DNA of 42,885 nucleotides from an uncultured bacterium (GCA_903909555.1 CAIVWG010000011.1:1-42885); one strand, 5' to 3'; positions 24,159 to 32,467 are shown, counted from the first letter of the stretch. Translations and numbers: made by a program. Notes: generated by a model not told the origin, from the letters alone.

Positions 24159-26594
24159 ATGACCGCCGACCTCCCCACTCGGGCCCGCGTCGTCGTCATC
24201 GGCGGCGGAGCGGTGGGCACGTCGGTGGCCTACCACCTCACGGCGCTGGGCTTCACCGACCTCCTCCTGCTGGAACAGGGCCAGCTGTCGTCGGGAACAA
24301 CGTGGCACGCGGCCGGGCTCGTCGGCCAACTGCGTGCCACCGAGTCGGGGACGCGCCTCGTCCAGTACTCCGCGTCCCTCTACGCCTCCCTCGAGGAGGA
24401 GACCGGGCTGGGTACGGGGTGGAAGCAGTGCGGGGGCGTCACGGTCGCGCGCACTCCGGAGCGCATGGAGCAGCTGCTGCGTACGGCTGCCGCGGCGGAG
24501 GCGTACGACCTGGAATGCGAGGTCATCTCCCCCGACCGGGCTCGCGAACTGTGGCCGCATCTGGAGACCGGAGACCTGGTCGGGGCGATCTGGCTTCCCC
24601 GCGACGGCACGGTGAATCCGGCAGACGTGACCCAGGCCCTGGCGAGGGGCGCCCGGCAGCGCGGGGCCGTCATCGCCGAGCGCACTCGCGTGCTCGGCAT
24701 CGACGTGCATGACGGCGTCGCCATGGGCGTGCAGACGGATCGCGGGTCGGTCGAGGCCGAGATCGTCGTCAACTGCGCCGGCCAGTGGGCCCACGCGATC
24801 GGCCTCATGGCCGGGGTCACCGTGCCGCTGCACTCCGCCGAGCACTTCTACGTCGTCACCGAGGCGATCGAGGGCGTGGCGCGGATGACCCCGATCCTGC
24901 GTGACCCCGATGGCTACACGTACATCAAGGAGGAGGTCGGCGGACTCGTCGTGGGCGGCTTCGAGCCGGTCGCCAAGCCGTGGGTGGCTCCCGACGCCAT
25001 CCCGCACCCCTTCGAGTTCAGCCTCCTCGAGGAGGACTGGGACCACTTCTCGATCCTCATGGACTCCGCGCTCCACCGCGTCCCGGTCCTGCAGGAGACC
25101 GGGATCAAGAAGTTCTACAACGGCCCCGAGTCGTTCACGCCCGACAACCAGTTCATCCTCGGGGAGGCGCCGGAGGTCCGGAACTTCTTCGTCGCGGCCG
25201 GTTTCAACTCCGTCGGCATCGCCTCCGCCGGCGGGGCGGGGCGCGCCCTCGCCGAGTGGATTGCCGCGGGCGAGCCCCAGCGCGACCTGGTATCCGTCGA
25301 CATCCGCCGATTCGGGCCGTTCAACAACAATCGGCAGTGGCTGCGCGCCCGCGTGGGCGAGGTCCTCGGCCTCCACTACGCCGTGCCCTGGCCCAACCGC
25401 GAGTTCGACACCGCGCGGCCCTTCCGCCGTTCGCCCCTCCACGGACGGATGGACGACGCGAACGCCGTCTTCGGGTCGAAGTTCGGCTGGGAGCGGCCGC
25501 TGTTCTTCGCGCCGCCCGGCGTCCCCCCTGCGCTGGAGTACACCTGGGGGCAGCCCTCCTGGATCCCGTGGGTCGACGAGGAGCAGCGCGCCACCCGCGA
25601 GGCGGTCGCGCTGTTCGACGAGTCGTCGTTCGGCAAGCTCCTCGTCACCGGGCCGGACGCCGAACTCCTGCTCTCGCGGACCTGCGCCAACGACGTCGCC
25701 GTCCCCCCGGGCCGCATCGTGTACACCGCGGTGCTCAACTCGCGAGGGACGTACGAGGCCGACGTCACCGTCACGCGGATCTCAGACACCGAGTACCTGT
25801 GGATCACCAGCGCCGCGTCGCCGGTGCGCGACGCGGACTGGCTACGGCGTCATATCGGCCCGGGCATGCGCGTCGACGTCGTCGACATGAGCGGTGCCTA
25901 CGCCGTCATCGGCGTCATGGGTCCGGCGAGCCGTGCGCTGCTGTCGCGGGTGAGTGCCGCGGACTTCTCCGACGAGGGCTTTCCGTTCGCTACGAGTCGC
26001 CTCGTCGACGTGGGCGACTTCACCGTCCGGGCCAGCCGGATCACCTACGTCGGGGAGCTGGGGTGGGAGCTCGTGGTCCCCGCGGAGTTCGCGATCGGGG
26101 TGTACGACGCACTCCGGGCGGCCGGGGCTGACCTCGGCGTCCGTGATGCCGGGTACTACGCCCTCAACGCGCTGCGCCTGGAGAAGGGGTACCGCGCGTT
26201 CGGTCCGGAGTTGAACCCCGACTACGGCCCGGTTGAGGCAGGACTCCTCTTCGCGGCCCGGTCCAGCGCTGCCTTTGTCGGGGCGGACGCCCTGACCGAG
26301 GCGCGGAATCGGCCCGCGCAGCGGCGCCTGGTGTCCTGGGTCGCCCGGGACCCCGCCGCGATGCTGTGGGGCGGCGAGTTGATGATGCGTGACGGCGTGA
26401 GCGCCGGGCAGGTCACCAGTGCCGCGTACGCGACGACGACGGGTGCCTTCGTGGGGCTGGGCTACGTGCGCACGCCCGACGGGGAACTCGACCTGTCCGG
26501 GGAGTGGGCGATCAGCGTGGGTGGTCGCCCGGTCCCGGTGACGGTGTCGACCGAGGCGCCGTACGACCCGCGCAACTCCCGCATCCGCCCCTAA
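24159..26594 (+). CDS. Dimethylglycine/sarcosine dehydrogenase-like FAD-GcvT protein
   Basis: An 811-residue enzyme that should demethylate an N-methyl amine acid (dimethylglycine, sarcosine or a relative) and pass the methyl carbon to tetrahydrofolate. Domains in order: DAO with VVVIGGGAVGTSVAYHL (11-27) and GTTWHAAGL, where H50 matches the covalent-FAD histidine of DMGDH; the FAO_M linker (about 375-430); a GcvT aminomethyltransferase domain (about 430-700, with TYVGELGWELVVP and ALRLEKGYRAFGPEL); and a GcvT C-terminal barrel (about 710-805). The ORF track starts 115 codons too early; ATG 24159 follows the previous gene by 20 bases. C1 units made here could feed GlyA-type metabolism. Dimethylglycine itself is not proven as the substrate. 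Confidence 0.92.
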   Translation: MTADLPTRARVVVIGGGAVGTSVAYHLTALGFTDLLLLEQGQLSSGTTWHAAGLVGQLRATESGTRLVQYSASLYASLEEETGLGTGWKQCGGVTVARTPERMEQLLRTAAAAEAYDLECEVISPDRARELWPHLETGDLVGAIWLPRDGTVNPADVTQALARGARQRGAVIAERTRVLGIDVHDGVAMGVQTDRGSVEAEIVVNCAGQWAHAIGLMAGVTVPLHSAEHFYVVTEAIEGVARMTPILRDPDGYTYIKEEVGGLVVGGFEPVAKPWVAPDAIPHPFEFSLLEEDWDHFSILMDSALHRVPVLQETGIKKFYNGPESFTPDNQFILGEAPEVRNFFVAAGFNSVGIASAGGAGRALAEWIAAGEPQRDLVSVDIRRFGPFNNNRQWLRARVGEVLGLHYAVPWPNREFDTARPFRRSPLHGRMDDANAVFGSKFGWERPLFFAPPGVPPALEYTWGQPSWIPWVDEEQRATREAVALFDESSFGKLLVTGPDAELLLSRTCANDVAVPPGRIVYTAVLNSRGTYEADVTVTRISDTEYLWITSAASPVRDADWLRRHIGPGMRVDVVDMSGAYAVIGVMGPASRALLSRVSAADFSDEGFPFATSRLVDVGDFTVRASRITYVGELGWELVVPAEFAIGVYDALRAAGADLGVRDAGYYALNALRLEKGYRAFGPELNPDYGPVEAGLLFAARSSAAFVGADALTEARNRPAQRRLVSWVARDPAAMLWGGELMMRDGVSAGQVTSAAYATTTGAFVGLGYVRTPDGELDLSGEWAISVGGRPVPVTVSTEAPYDPRNSRIRP

Positions 26595-26610
26595 CCCCCG
26601 ATCCTCCGCC

Positions 26611-26670
26611 GTTTGAGTTCCGTGAATGGTTGCTAAGTCGCGACTTAGCAACCATTCACGGAACTCAAAC
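26611..26670. repeat. Perfect 60-bp palindrome
   Basis: Two 30-base arms are exact reverse complements with no spacer; the centre reads TTGCTAAGTCGCGACTTAGC. It starts 16 bases after the stop of the demethylase gene and is clearly richer in A/T than its surroundings. It could fold as a bidirectional RNA hairpin, extrude as a cruciform, be a dispersed repeat unit, or bind a dimeric protein. It is not flanked by a transposase gene or obvious target duplications. Confidence 0.97.
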
Positions 26671-26685
26671 GAGCTTGGCTTGACA

Positions 26686-26730
26686 CGTGTGTGGGCGGGG
26701 AGAGGCGCAGCCTCTCCCCGCCCACACACG
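26686..26730. terminator. 21-bp-stem hairpin between convergent genes
   Basis: A perfect 21-bp stem (arms 26686-26706 and 26710-26730) closes on a three-base GCA loop. It lies 5 bases beyond the permease stop (26736, minus strand) and 91 bases past the demethylase stop. It has no U-tract on either strand but should stop polymerase in both directions. Confidence 0.85.
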
Positions 26731-26735
26731 GTGCG

Positions 26736-28439
26736 CTAACTGGACTTGTCGTCCGGCTCCGGGGCGGCATCGTGCTCGCCGGTGAGATAGCCCTGGTGGT
26801 GGTGCTCCAGGGAGATCTCCTCGGCTGACGACACTCCCGCGGGCAGGTCGATCGTCCGCTTCGGGCCCGTGAACCACTTCTTGGCGCTCACATGCCAGGC
26901 GATCCACAGGATGATGAGCGCGCCGATGGTGAGGATGGGCGCGTAGTTCACGAACTTCCACTCGAAGGGAACCTCGCTCGCCGGCGGTGAGCCGTTGAGC
27001 CACCGCAGGAACGGCGGCGTCCCCATCGGGGTCGTCGGCATGATGAAGTAGATCGAGATGATGATGATCTCGATGACGGCGATGGGCGCCATCCACTTCC
27101 ACTTGTTGCCGAGGTTCCACGGACCCTGCTTGAACTTGTTGCCCGCCCGCCACCGCAGGTAGATCGGGATCGCGAAGGCTAGATACAGGCCGATGACCGC
27201 CACCGACACCACCGCGTAGAACGCCGTGGGCACGATGATGGGCGCATCCTCCGTGCCGATGTTGACCTCGACGAGGGCCGGCAGGGTGATGAGGACCGCG
27301 ATGACCGCCGTCGCGATGACCGCATTGGCCGGGACCTGGGACTTCGACAGCTTCGCCCACAGGCTCGCACCGGGGACGGCGCCATCACGGCTGAACGCGA
27401 ACATCATCCGCGAGCAGCTCGTCATGCAGGCCATGGCGCAGAAGAACTGGCCGATGGTGGAGATGAGCAGCACGGCGCCGGCGACCTTGGCATCGAGAGC
27501 CTGGAAGAAGATGACGGCCACGCCACCGCCACCTGCCGTGACGGCCTCCGCGTCCTGCACGGCGAAGAGGAACGACAGCAGGAGGATCCAGCCGCCGATC
27601 GCCGAGTAGAAGATGGACCGCCACATGCCCTTCGCCGCCGAGTCAGCCGCCCCCTGCGTCTCCTCCGACAGGTGCGCCGAGGCATCGAAGCCGGTGATGG
27701 TGTACTGCGTGAGCAGGAAGCCCAGGGGCAGGACGTAGAACCAGAACAGCAGGCCCGAGGTCTCTCCTCCGGCGAGGCCGCCGGAGTTGTTCACCGTCAT
27801 CGTGAAGACGTCGGAGACGCTCATGTGCGTCGGCGGCAGGAAGATGAGGATGAGCACGATGACCGCAGCCCCGATGACGTGCCACCAGACCGAGATGTTG
27901 TTGAGCATGGCCATGAGGGCGCCACTGAAGATATTGAGGATGGACACCGCGGCGAGGACGAGGATGAAGATGACGAAGACCCGCTGCAGCGAGTAGGTCG
28001 CGGCCCAATCCTCGCTGAACGCACTGATGGACAGGTCGAGGAACGTCGCGCACCCGTACGACACCGACGCGATGACCGCCCAGAGGCCGATGAGGTTCAG
28101 CCAGCCCGTGTAGTAGCCGGCCTTGGCACCGCCGAGGGCCGAAGACCACCAGTAGATGCCGCCGGAAGTCGGATACGCGGAGACGAGCTCGGACATCGTG
28201 AAGCCGATGATGAGGATGAAGATCGAGATGAGCGGCCAGCCGATCGAGATCGCGATCGGGCCACCGTTGTTCCAGGCTTGACCGAAGGTGGTGAAGCAGC
28301 CGGCCAGGATGGAGATGATGGAGAACGAGATGGCGAAGTTGGAGAAACCGCTCCAGTTCCGCCGGAGTTCCTGCTTGTAGCCCAGTTCCGCGAGACGCTG
28401 CTCGTCAGCGTTGAGCGATTGCTTCGTGGTATCAGCCAC
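26736..28439 (-). CDS. APC-superfamily amino acid/amine permease
   Basis: A 567-residue 12-helix transporter of the amino acid-choline-organocation superfamily. The start of helix 1 reads NWSGFSNFAISFSIISILAG, and the conserved segment MSELVSAYPTSGGIYWWSSALGG matches the eukaryote-like GABA/amine permease branch (ACT/UGA4-like). A long charged C-terminal tail ends EHDAAPEPDDKSS. The start is the GTG at 28439, with GGAGGA upstream; the ORF track extends 100 codons into the neighbour. It follows the choline-kinase-like gene by 110 bases on the same strand and faces the demethylase gene, so uptake of the amine used by these enzymes (choline, ethanolamine, a methylated glycine or GABA) is the natural inference. 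Substrate not determined. Confidence 0.9.
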   Translation of the reverse strand: MADTTKQSLNADEQRLAELGYKQELRRNWSGFSNFAISFSIISILAGCFTTFGQAWNNGGPIAISIGWPLISIFILIIGFTMSELVSAYPTSGGIYWWSSALGGAKAGYYTGWLNLIGLWAVIASVSYGCATFLDLSISAFSEDWAATYSLQRVFVIFILVLAAVSILNIFSGALMAMLNNISVWWHVIGAAVIVLILIFLPPTHMSVSDVFTMTVNNSGGLAGGETSGLLFWFYVLPLGFLLTQYTITGFDASAHLSEETQGAADSAAKGMWRSIFYSAIGGWILLLSFLFAVQDAEAVTAGGGGVAVIFFQALDAKVAGAVLLISTIGQFFCAMACMTSCSRMMFAFSRDGAVPGASLWAKLSKSQVPANAVIATAVIAVLITLPALVEVNIGTEDAPIIVPTAFYAVVSVAVIGLYLAFAIPIYLRWRAGNKFKQGPWNLGNKWKWMAPIAVIEIIIISIYFIMPTTPMGTPPFLRWLNGSPPASEVPFEWKFVNYAPILTIGALIILWIAWHVSAKKWFTGPKRTIDLPAGVSSAEEISLEHHHQGYLTGEHDAAPEPDDKSS

Positions 28440-28549
28440 CGGGTCCTCCTCAGACCACGGTCGGGGGGCGGGCCGATCCGCCCACGTTGGGAGCAGTGTG
28501 CTCCTCCGCGGGCCTCCCGCGCGGCAACACGCCGCAATTGCCTCCGCGG

Positions 28550-29482
28550 CTATGGTCGGCCGACGGCGTCGAGCAGGCCGTCGAGTTCGGGTCCGTCGAA
28601 GGTCGCGACCGCACGGTCGAACTTCTCCAGGCCCCACTCCCAGAAGTCGAAGTCGAGGGGGCTCACCGAGTCCTGGATCGAGGCCCACAGGGTCCAGCCG
28701 TACTGGCTCACGAGTGCCCACAGCCGGGCCCGGGCCCACTTGGCCGGATCAGGCTGACCCCAGTACGCCGTCACCAGGGGCTCCAGCAGGTCGAGGGGAA
28801 GCGTGGACTCGCTCCAGATGTTGCCGATCTCGAAGCTGGCCTCGTTGTTGCCCGAGTACTCGTAGTCGATCAGCCACAGCCGGTCCCCCGCGTCGATGAC
28901 GTTGCGGGCCAGGAGGTCGTTGTTGCAGGGCACGGTGGGCTCGGGATGCTCCCCCATCGCCACCCGGAGGCGCGCGAGGACGGGTAGGAACTCCTCGTAG
29001 CGGGCCGGCATGCGGAAGCCGCGCTCCCGGCACAGCGACAGGTACTGCGCCTGGATGTCGAACATGTTGAAGTCGGAGGCGAACCGCGGCCCCGCATGCA
29101 GCTGACGGCAGGCGGCCGCGATGCGCGGAAGGTTGTCCGGGCGGCGTACGTCGTCCTCGACCCAGGTGCGCCCCTCGAGGAAGCCCACCACCAGGATGCC
29201 GCGCCCGGCCACGAAGTCGACGACGGGCGCGCCCACGCCCGCGAACGCCGCTGCCAGGGAGTTGCGATGCTCGTTGACGCGATCGACGGCGAGCAGCGAG
29301 CTCTCCTCGTCCGAGAGTCGTACGACGAGCGCCCCCTGGGGAGTGTCCACCCGGTAGTTGCGGTTGGTGATTCCTCCGGGCAGCGCCGACAGCATCGTCG
29401 CGCCAGCAAGGCAGGGCAGTCCGGCCAGCCGCTCGGCATCCTGCGGCGGCAGGCCGACCACCAGGGCGTCCAGGCTTGCCAC
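28550..29482 (-). CDS. Choline/ethanolamine kinase-like phosphotransferase
   Basis: A 310-residue aminoglycoside-phosphotransferase-fold kinase, cytosolic. The glycine-rich N lobe has LPGGITNRNYRVDT near 34-47. The catalytic loop reads PCNNDLLARNVID, and the metal-binding segment reads LIDYEYSGNNEASFEIGN, which is the choline-kinase signature (IDYEY.G.N). It probably phosphorylates choline, ethanolamine or an N-methylated relative with ATP. The Brenner-type histidine (HNDxxxxN in many homologues) is replaced by asparagine, while the catalytic Asp and later Asn are kept. The GTG at 29482 has a TAGGCT box seven bases upstream, predicting a leaderless message. The permease gene follows, so the two likely form an uptake-and-activation pair. 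Confidence 0.87.
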   Translation of the reverse strand: MASLDALVVGLPPQDAERLAGLPCLAGATMLSALPGGITNRNYRVDTPQGALVVRLSDEESSLLAVDRVNEHRNSLAAAFAGVGAPVVDFVAGRGILVVGFLEGRTWVEDDVRRPDNLPRIAAACRQLHAGPRFASDFNMFDIQAQYLSLCRERGFRMPARYEEFLPVLARLRVAMGEHPEPTVPCNNDLLARNVIDAGDRLWLIDYEYSGNNEASFEIGNIWSESTLPLDLLEPLVTAYWGQPDPAKWARARLWALVSQYGWTLWASIQDSVSPLDFDFWEWGLEKFDRAVATFDGPELDGLLDAVGRP

Positions 29483-29489
29483 GCTGGGG

Positions 29490-29510
29490 AGCCTAGCGTC
29501 CGGATAGTGT
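29490..29510. promoter_or_regulatory. Overlapping divergent leaderless promoters
   Basis: In only 34 bases between two divergent starts there are two -10 boxes: AGCCTA (TAGGCT on the minus strand, 29490-29495), seven bases from the kinase GTG, and TAGTGT (29505-29510), six bases from the protease ATG. Each -35 region would lie on the start codon of the other gene, so the two promoters should exclude each other. Confidence 0.5.
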
Positions 29511-29516
29511 CAGCGG

Positions 29517-30440
29517 ATGCTCGCCGGCTGGCAGGTGCTCACCCTGGCGGCCGTGGCGGTCTCGGTCATCTTCGCCGTGGTGTGGCACGTTCACGGCGGC
29601 CGTGCCGCGGCAGTCATGCTGGCCCTCTCGGGCGCGGCGCTCGCCTGCGTGTGGATCTCCTACGAGGTGCTCCCCGTCGAGCAGTGGCGTCGCGCCAGCC
29701 TGGTCAACGGCCTCCTCGTCTTCGCCCTCCCCGGCCTCGCGGCCGTCGTCATCGCCGCTGCCACGGCGCGGCGAGGCTGGCGCCTGTCTCGCGACGCGTG
29801 GCTCTACCTCGTCCTCCTGTGGGCGACTCCACCGGTCCTCCTGGCCGTCTCGCAGTGGCAGCCCGCGCGCGGGGGCGGTGACCCGGACTTCGCCAACTCG
29901 CTGTGGTGGTCGTTCTCGACGATCGCGATCTACGTCGCCGTGCCCGTGGGCTACGCCGCGATCGCCCGTCAGTCCGTTCGCGGGTACGGCCTGTCGCTGC
30001 GGTTCGCCAGGACCGAGGGTGCCCTCATCCTCCTCATCGCTCCTGTCGCCCTGGTCATGGTGTGGCTCATCTCCGCCGACGCCCGCTTCCTGCTGACCTA
30101 CCCGTTCTACGACGTCGGCTCGGGCGGCGACGGAGCCTGGGTCAAGCTGCTGCTGTTCGAGATGGCGTACGGCGCCACCTTCGTCGCGTTGGAGTTCTTC
30201 TTCCGCGGCTTCCTCGTCTTCGCTGGGCTGCCCGTGCTGGGGATCCACGCGGTGCCCGTGATGGCGTTCTCGTACTGCCTGCTCCACCTCGGCAAGCCGA
30301 TGCCCGAATGCGCGTCGAGCCTCATCGGCGGCCTCATCCTGGGATACCTCGCGGTGCGGTTCCGGTCCATCGCCGTGGGCGTCGTCGCCCACCTCACCCT
30401 TGCGTGGGGGATGGACGCCAGCGTGCTCAGCCGTCGATAG
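29517..30440 (+). CDS. CPBP-family intramembrane metalloprotease
   Basis: A 307-residue polytopic membrane protein with about eight hydrophobic segments. The C-terminal half has the CAAX-protease/bacteriocin-processing (CPBP, Abi) motifs: ALEFFFRGFL (Glu and Arg of motif 1), FSYCLLHLGKPMPE (His of motif 2) and VAHLTLAWGMD (motif 3 with His and Asp). Bacterial members cleave membrane or secreted peptides, and some process bacteriocins or regulatory proteins; the target here is unknown. The ATG is placed by a leaderless -10 box. It ends three bases from the convergent DUF2252-like gene. The first membrane half is less conserved. Confidence 0.87.
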   Translation: MLAGWQVLTLAAVAVSVIFAVVWHVHGGRAAAVMLALSGAALACVWISYEVLPVEQWRRASLVNGLLVFALPGLAAVVIAAATARRGWRLSRDAWLYLVLLWATPPVLLAVSQWQPARGGGDPDFANSLWWSFSTIAIYVAVPVGYAAIARQSVRGYGLSLRFARTEGALILLIAPVALVMVWLISADARFLLTYPFYDVGSGGDGAWVKLLLFEMAYGATFVALEFFFRGFLVFAGLPVLGIHAVPVMAFSYCLLHLGKPMPECASSLIGGLILGYLAVRFRSIAVGVVAHLTLAWGMDASVLSRR

Positions 30441-30443
30441 CGA

Positions 30444-31586
30444 TCAGGAGCCGCGGTGGACGAGCTCCACCGCATCGGCCAGCGCTTCCGGGAAGCGCGA
30501 CGAGTTGCCGAGATAGCCGGCGAGCAGGGCGGCATCGCCGGTGCAGGCGTGCACGACGCCCAGCAGGGCGCCGCGACGGCTGGCCTCGCCGACGTGGCCG
30601 AGCCTGCCGGCGGCAGCCTGGCGAACCGCGTCACCCGACGCGCCGGCGCGGGCACGCTGCCACACCCGGCCGAGAGCGCCGTCGACGCTCGTCGACCAGC
30701 CGGAGAGCTGCGGTGGCACCAGCGGGACCGACGAGCGCATCGCGAGCACGCGGTGGACATCCGATCCCAGTCGCCACACCCCGAAGGCGGGCTCCAGCGT
30801 CGAGGGTCCCGCGGGCACCGCCTCGAGGAGCAACTGGTCACGCGTGCTTCCCCCGCGCCCGAGCAGGACCATCGCGCGGCCGTGCTCGTCGGCGAACGCA
30901 TCGGCGACGCGGTAGCTCGACAGGAGCATGGCTTCGGGCTCGCTCAGGCTCTCCCGGTACAGCGACATCTCGCGCTCCGGATCCTCCGGTGCCACGCGGA
31001 TCACCGTGGTGCCGTTCGCATCCGAGGCCCAACGGGCCGCGACGCGACCGCGTCGGATGCGCCCATCCCGGATGAGGAGGTCCACGGCCCGGGTGCAGCT
31101 CACGCCGGGATCGCGCCGATCCCCCAGGCCGAGTGCCCGGCGCAGGCCCTCGGGGCGGCGTGCGTAGAGGGGCCGTCGCGCGAGGGATCGCACGGCGTCG
31201 CGGTAGGCCTCCCCGACCCCTCGGGCGATCTCGCGTCGCCGGCGGGGCTTGGTCCCCTGCGCCAGGCGCAGCGCGAGGCCGATGACGTCGTACTCCCAGG
31301 GACCCGGAAGGGCATTGTCGACATCGAGGACGTCCAGCGGGCACCCGGCCATCTCCGGGTCGCGGACGACGCCCATCGGCGCATCTCCGACGCACGCGAC
31401 GACGATGCCGGTGCGCGGCAACGCCGCGATGGCGGTCGCCAGGTCGTCCGCCGACGACGGCGGGCCGAGTTCGAAATCCAGGGCGGCGTCGAACGGCACG
31501 GCCCGTCGAAGGGCGCGACCCTCATCCCGCCGATCCCCTGCCGAATCCGCAGGCTGCGGGTCGGCGTACTCGCGCCAGCGACTCAC
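30444..31586 (-). CDS. Degenerate DUF2252-like protein
   Basis: A 380-residue cytosolic protein that resembles DUF2252 along its length: ACVGDAPMGVV (65-75) aligns with the family GDAHxxNFG, VLDVDNALPGPWEYD (86-100) with NDFDExxPGPxEWD, GRGGSTRDQLLLEAV with the GxGSxG loop, and LLGVVHACTGDAALLAGYLG with the C-terminal AHARSGD motif. The histidine and asparagine of GDAHxxN are lost (GDAP, then V), while both Asp residues of the DxD pair remain. It is therefore probably a divergent or catalytically altered member. The GTG at 31586 overlaps the hydrolase stop (GTGA), so the two are coupled. The ORF track version of 754 residues wrongly reads through the hydrolase in another frame. The function of DUF2252 itself is not established; family assignment is from pattern only. 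Confidence 0.7.
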   Translation of the reverse strand: MSRWREYADPQPADSAGDRRDEGRALRRAVPFDAALDFELGPPSSADDLATAIAALPRTGIVVACVGDAPMGVVRDPEMAGCPLDVLDVDNALPGPWEYDVIGLALRLAQGTKPRRRREIARGVGEAYRDAVRSLARRPLYARRPEGLRRALGLGDRRDPGVSCTRAVDLLIRDGRIRRGRVAARWASDANGTTVIRVAPEDPEREMSLYRESLSEPEAMLLSSYRVADAFADEHGRAMVLLGRGGSTRDQLLLEAVPAGPSTLEPAFGVWRLGSDVHRVLAMRSSVPLVPPQLSGWSTSVDGALGRVWQRARAGASGDAVRQAAAGRLGHVGEASRRGALLGVVHACTGDAALLAGYLGNSSRFPEALADAVELVHRGS

Positions 31587-32455
31587 GCGGCGACTCCCAC
31601 CGAGGGCAGGGCGACGTGCAGCGCGACGGCGAAGGTGCGCGAGCGCAGGTACGTCGACTCCAGGTGTGCCGTGGCGAGACGTCCCACCCCCGCGACGGTC
31701 GACGCGACGGTGCGCGCATCGATCCCCGCGAGCACCGGCAGGAAGGCGTCGTGCGCCGCCGGGAATCTCGGGCCCAGGCCCCGGCCGAAGGGGACCGGGT
31801 CCAGCAGGTGCACGACGTTGAGCCAGTGACCCACCCGGGCGTAGGGGAACGCACCGGGCGCGAGCGCGTCGGCGACGGCGGAATGAGCCAGGGGGCTCCC
31901 GGCGGTCACGAGCATCCGAACCCGGACCCGGGGGTCGCCGAGCGCCTCGAGCGCCACCACGCTGCCGAGGGAGTGGCCGACGACGACCACGGGCGGGGGC
32001 GCGTCGAGGAGAGCCGCGATGACGCGCTCCTGCACGGCCGCTCGACGATCCGGGGAGTCGAGGTAGCGACCCACCTGGTCGAGCCCGAACAAAGGCGTGC
32101 GAAGCACCCGCGGGAGAGGCAGGCGATCGGGCAGATCCCCCGGGCGCGGGAGCCCGGCGGGCCAGGTCATGCCGCGCGGGACGGATTCGCCCGCCGCCTC
32201 CAGGGCATCGGCCAGGGCCCGCTGACGCTGGACATACGCCTGCCGATGGACATCGTGAGGAGGGCGCGGAGCAGGGGGCGACACCGGCAACGCGGGAGGA
32301 ACGTCGGCGACGGGCGCGTCGGCCAGGAGATCGGCGTAGTCCACCGCGATGCGCGCGGTGCCGGAGGGAAGGACGTCCCGGAGCGGCTCGTCCCAGCCCG
32401 GACGCGCGCCGCCCACGCCGTGCAGGTACACCAGCGAGCCGGCGGAAGGGGCCAT
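31583..32455 (-). CDS. Alpha/beta hydrolase coupled to the DUF2252-like gene
   Basis: A 290-residue cytosolic hydrolase of unknown substrate. It begins MAPSAGSLVYLHGVGG, where HGVGG forms the oxyanion region. The nucleophile elbow is VVVGHSLGSVVALEAL, and the C-terminal half keeps a possible acidic residue (HLLDPVPFG) and His (ATAHLES). There is no signal peptide. ATG 32455 is chosen because a TACCCT box stands six bases upstream (leaderless); the ORF track extension of 45 codons is not needed. The stop overlaps the GTG of the DUF2252-like gene. The pair forms a self-contained two-gene unit running away from the candidate small RNA. Confidence 0.85.
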   Translation of the reverse strand: MAPSAGSLVYLHGVGGARPGWDEPLRDVLPSGTARIAVDYADLLADAPVADVPPALPVSPPAPRPPHDVHRQAYVQRQRALADALEAAGESVPRGMTWPAGLPRPGDLPDRLPLPRVLRTPLFGLDQVGRYLDSPDRRAAVQERVIAALLDAPPPVVVVGHSLGSVVALEALGDPRVRVRMLVTAGSPLAHSAVADALAPGAFPYARVGHWLNVVHLLDPVPFGRGLGPRFPAAHDAFLPVLAGIDARTVASTVAGVGRLATAHLESTYLRSRTFAVALHVALPSVGVAA

Positions 32456-32461
32456 GGAACG

Positions 32462-32467
32462 AGGGTA
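32462..32467 (-). promoter_or_regulatory. -10 box of a predicted leaderless hydrolase transcript
   Basis: TACCCT on the minus strand, six bases before ATG 32455. It opens the 534-bp interval without protein genes (32456-32989), whose other half is occupied by the candidate ncRNA. Confidence 0.5.

Noticed and set aside
26611-26730. Insertion-sequence ends
   Set aside because: The palindrome and hairpin enclose no ORF, have no target duplication, and the two inverted repeats are unrelated to each other.
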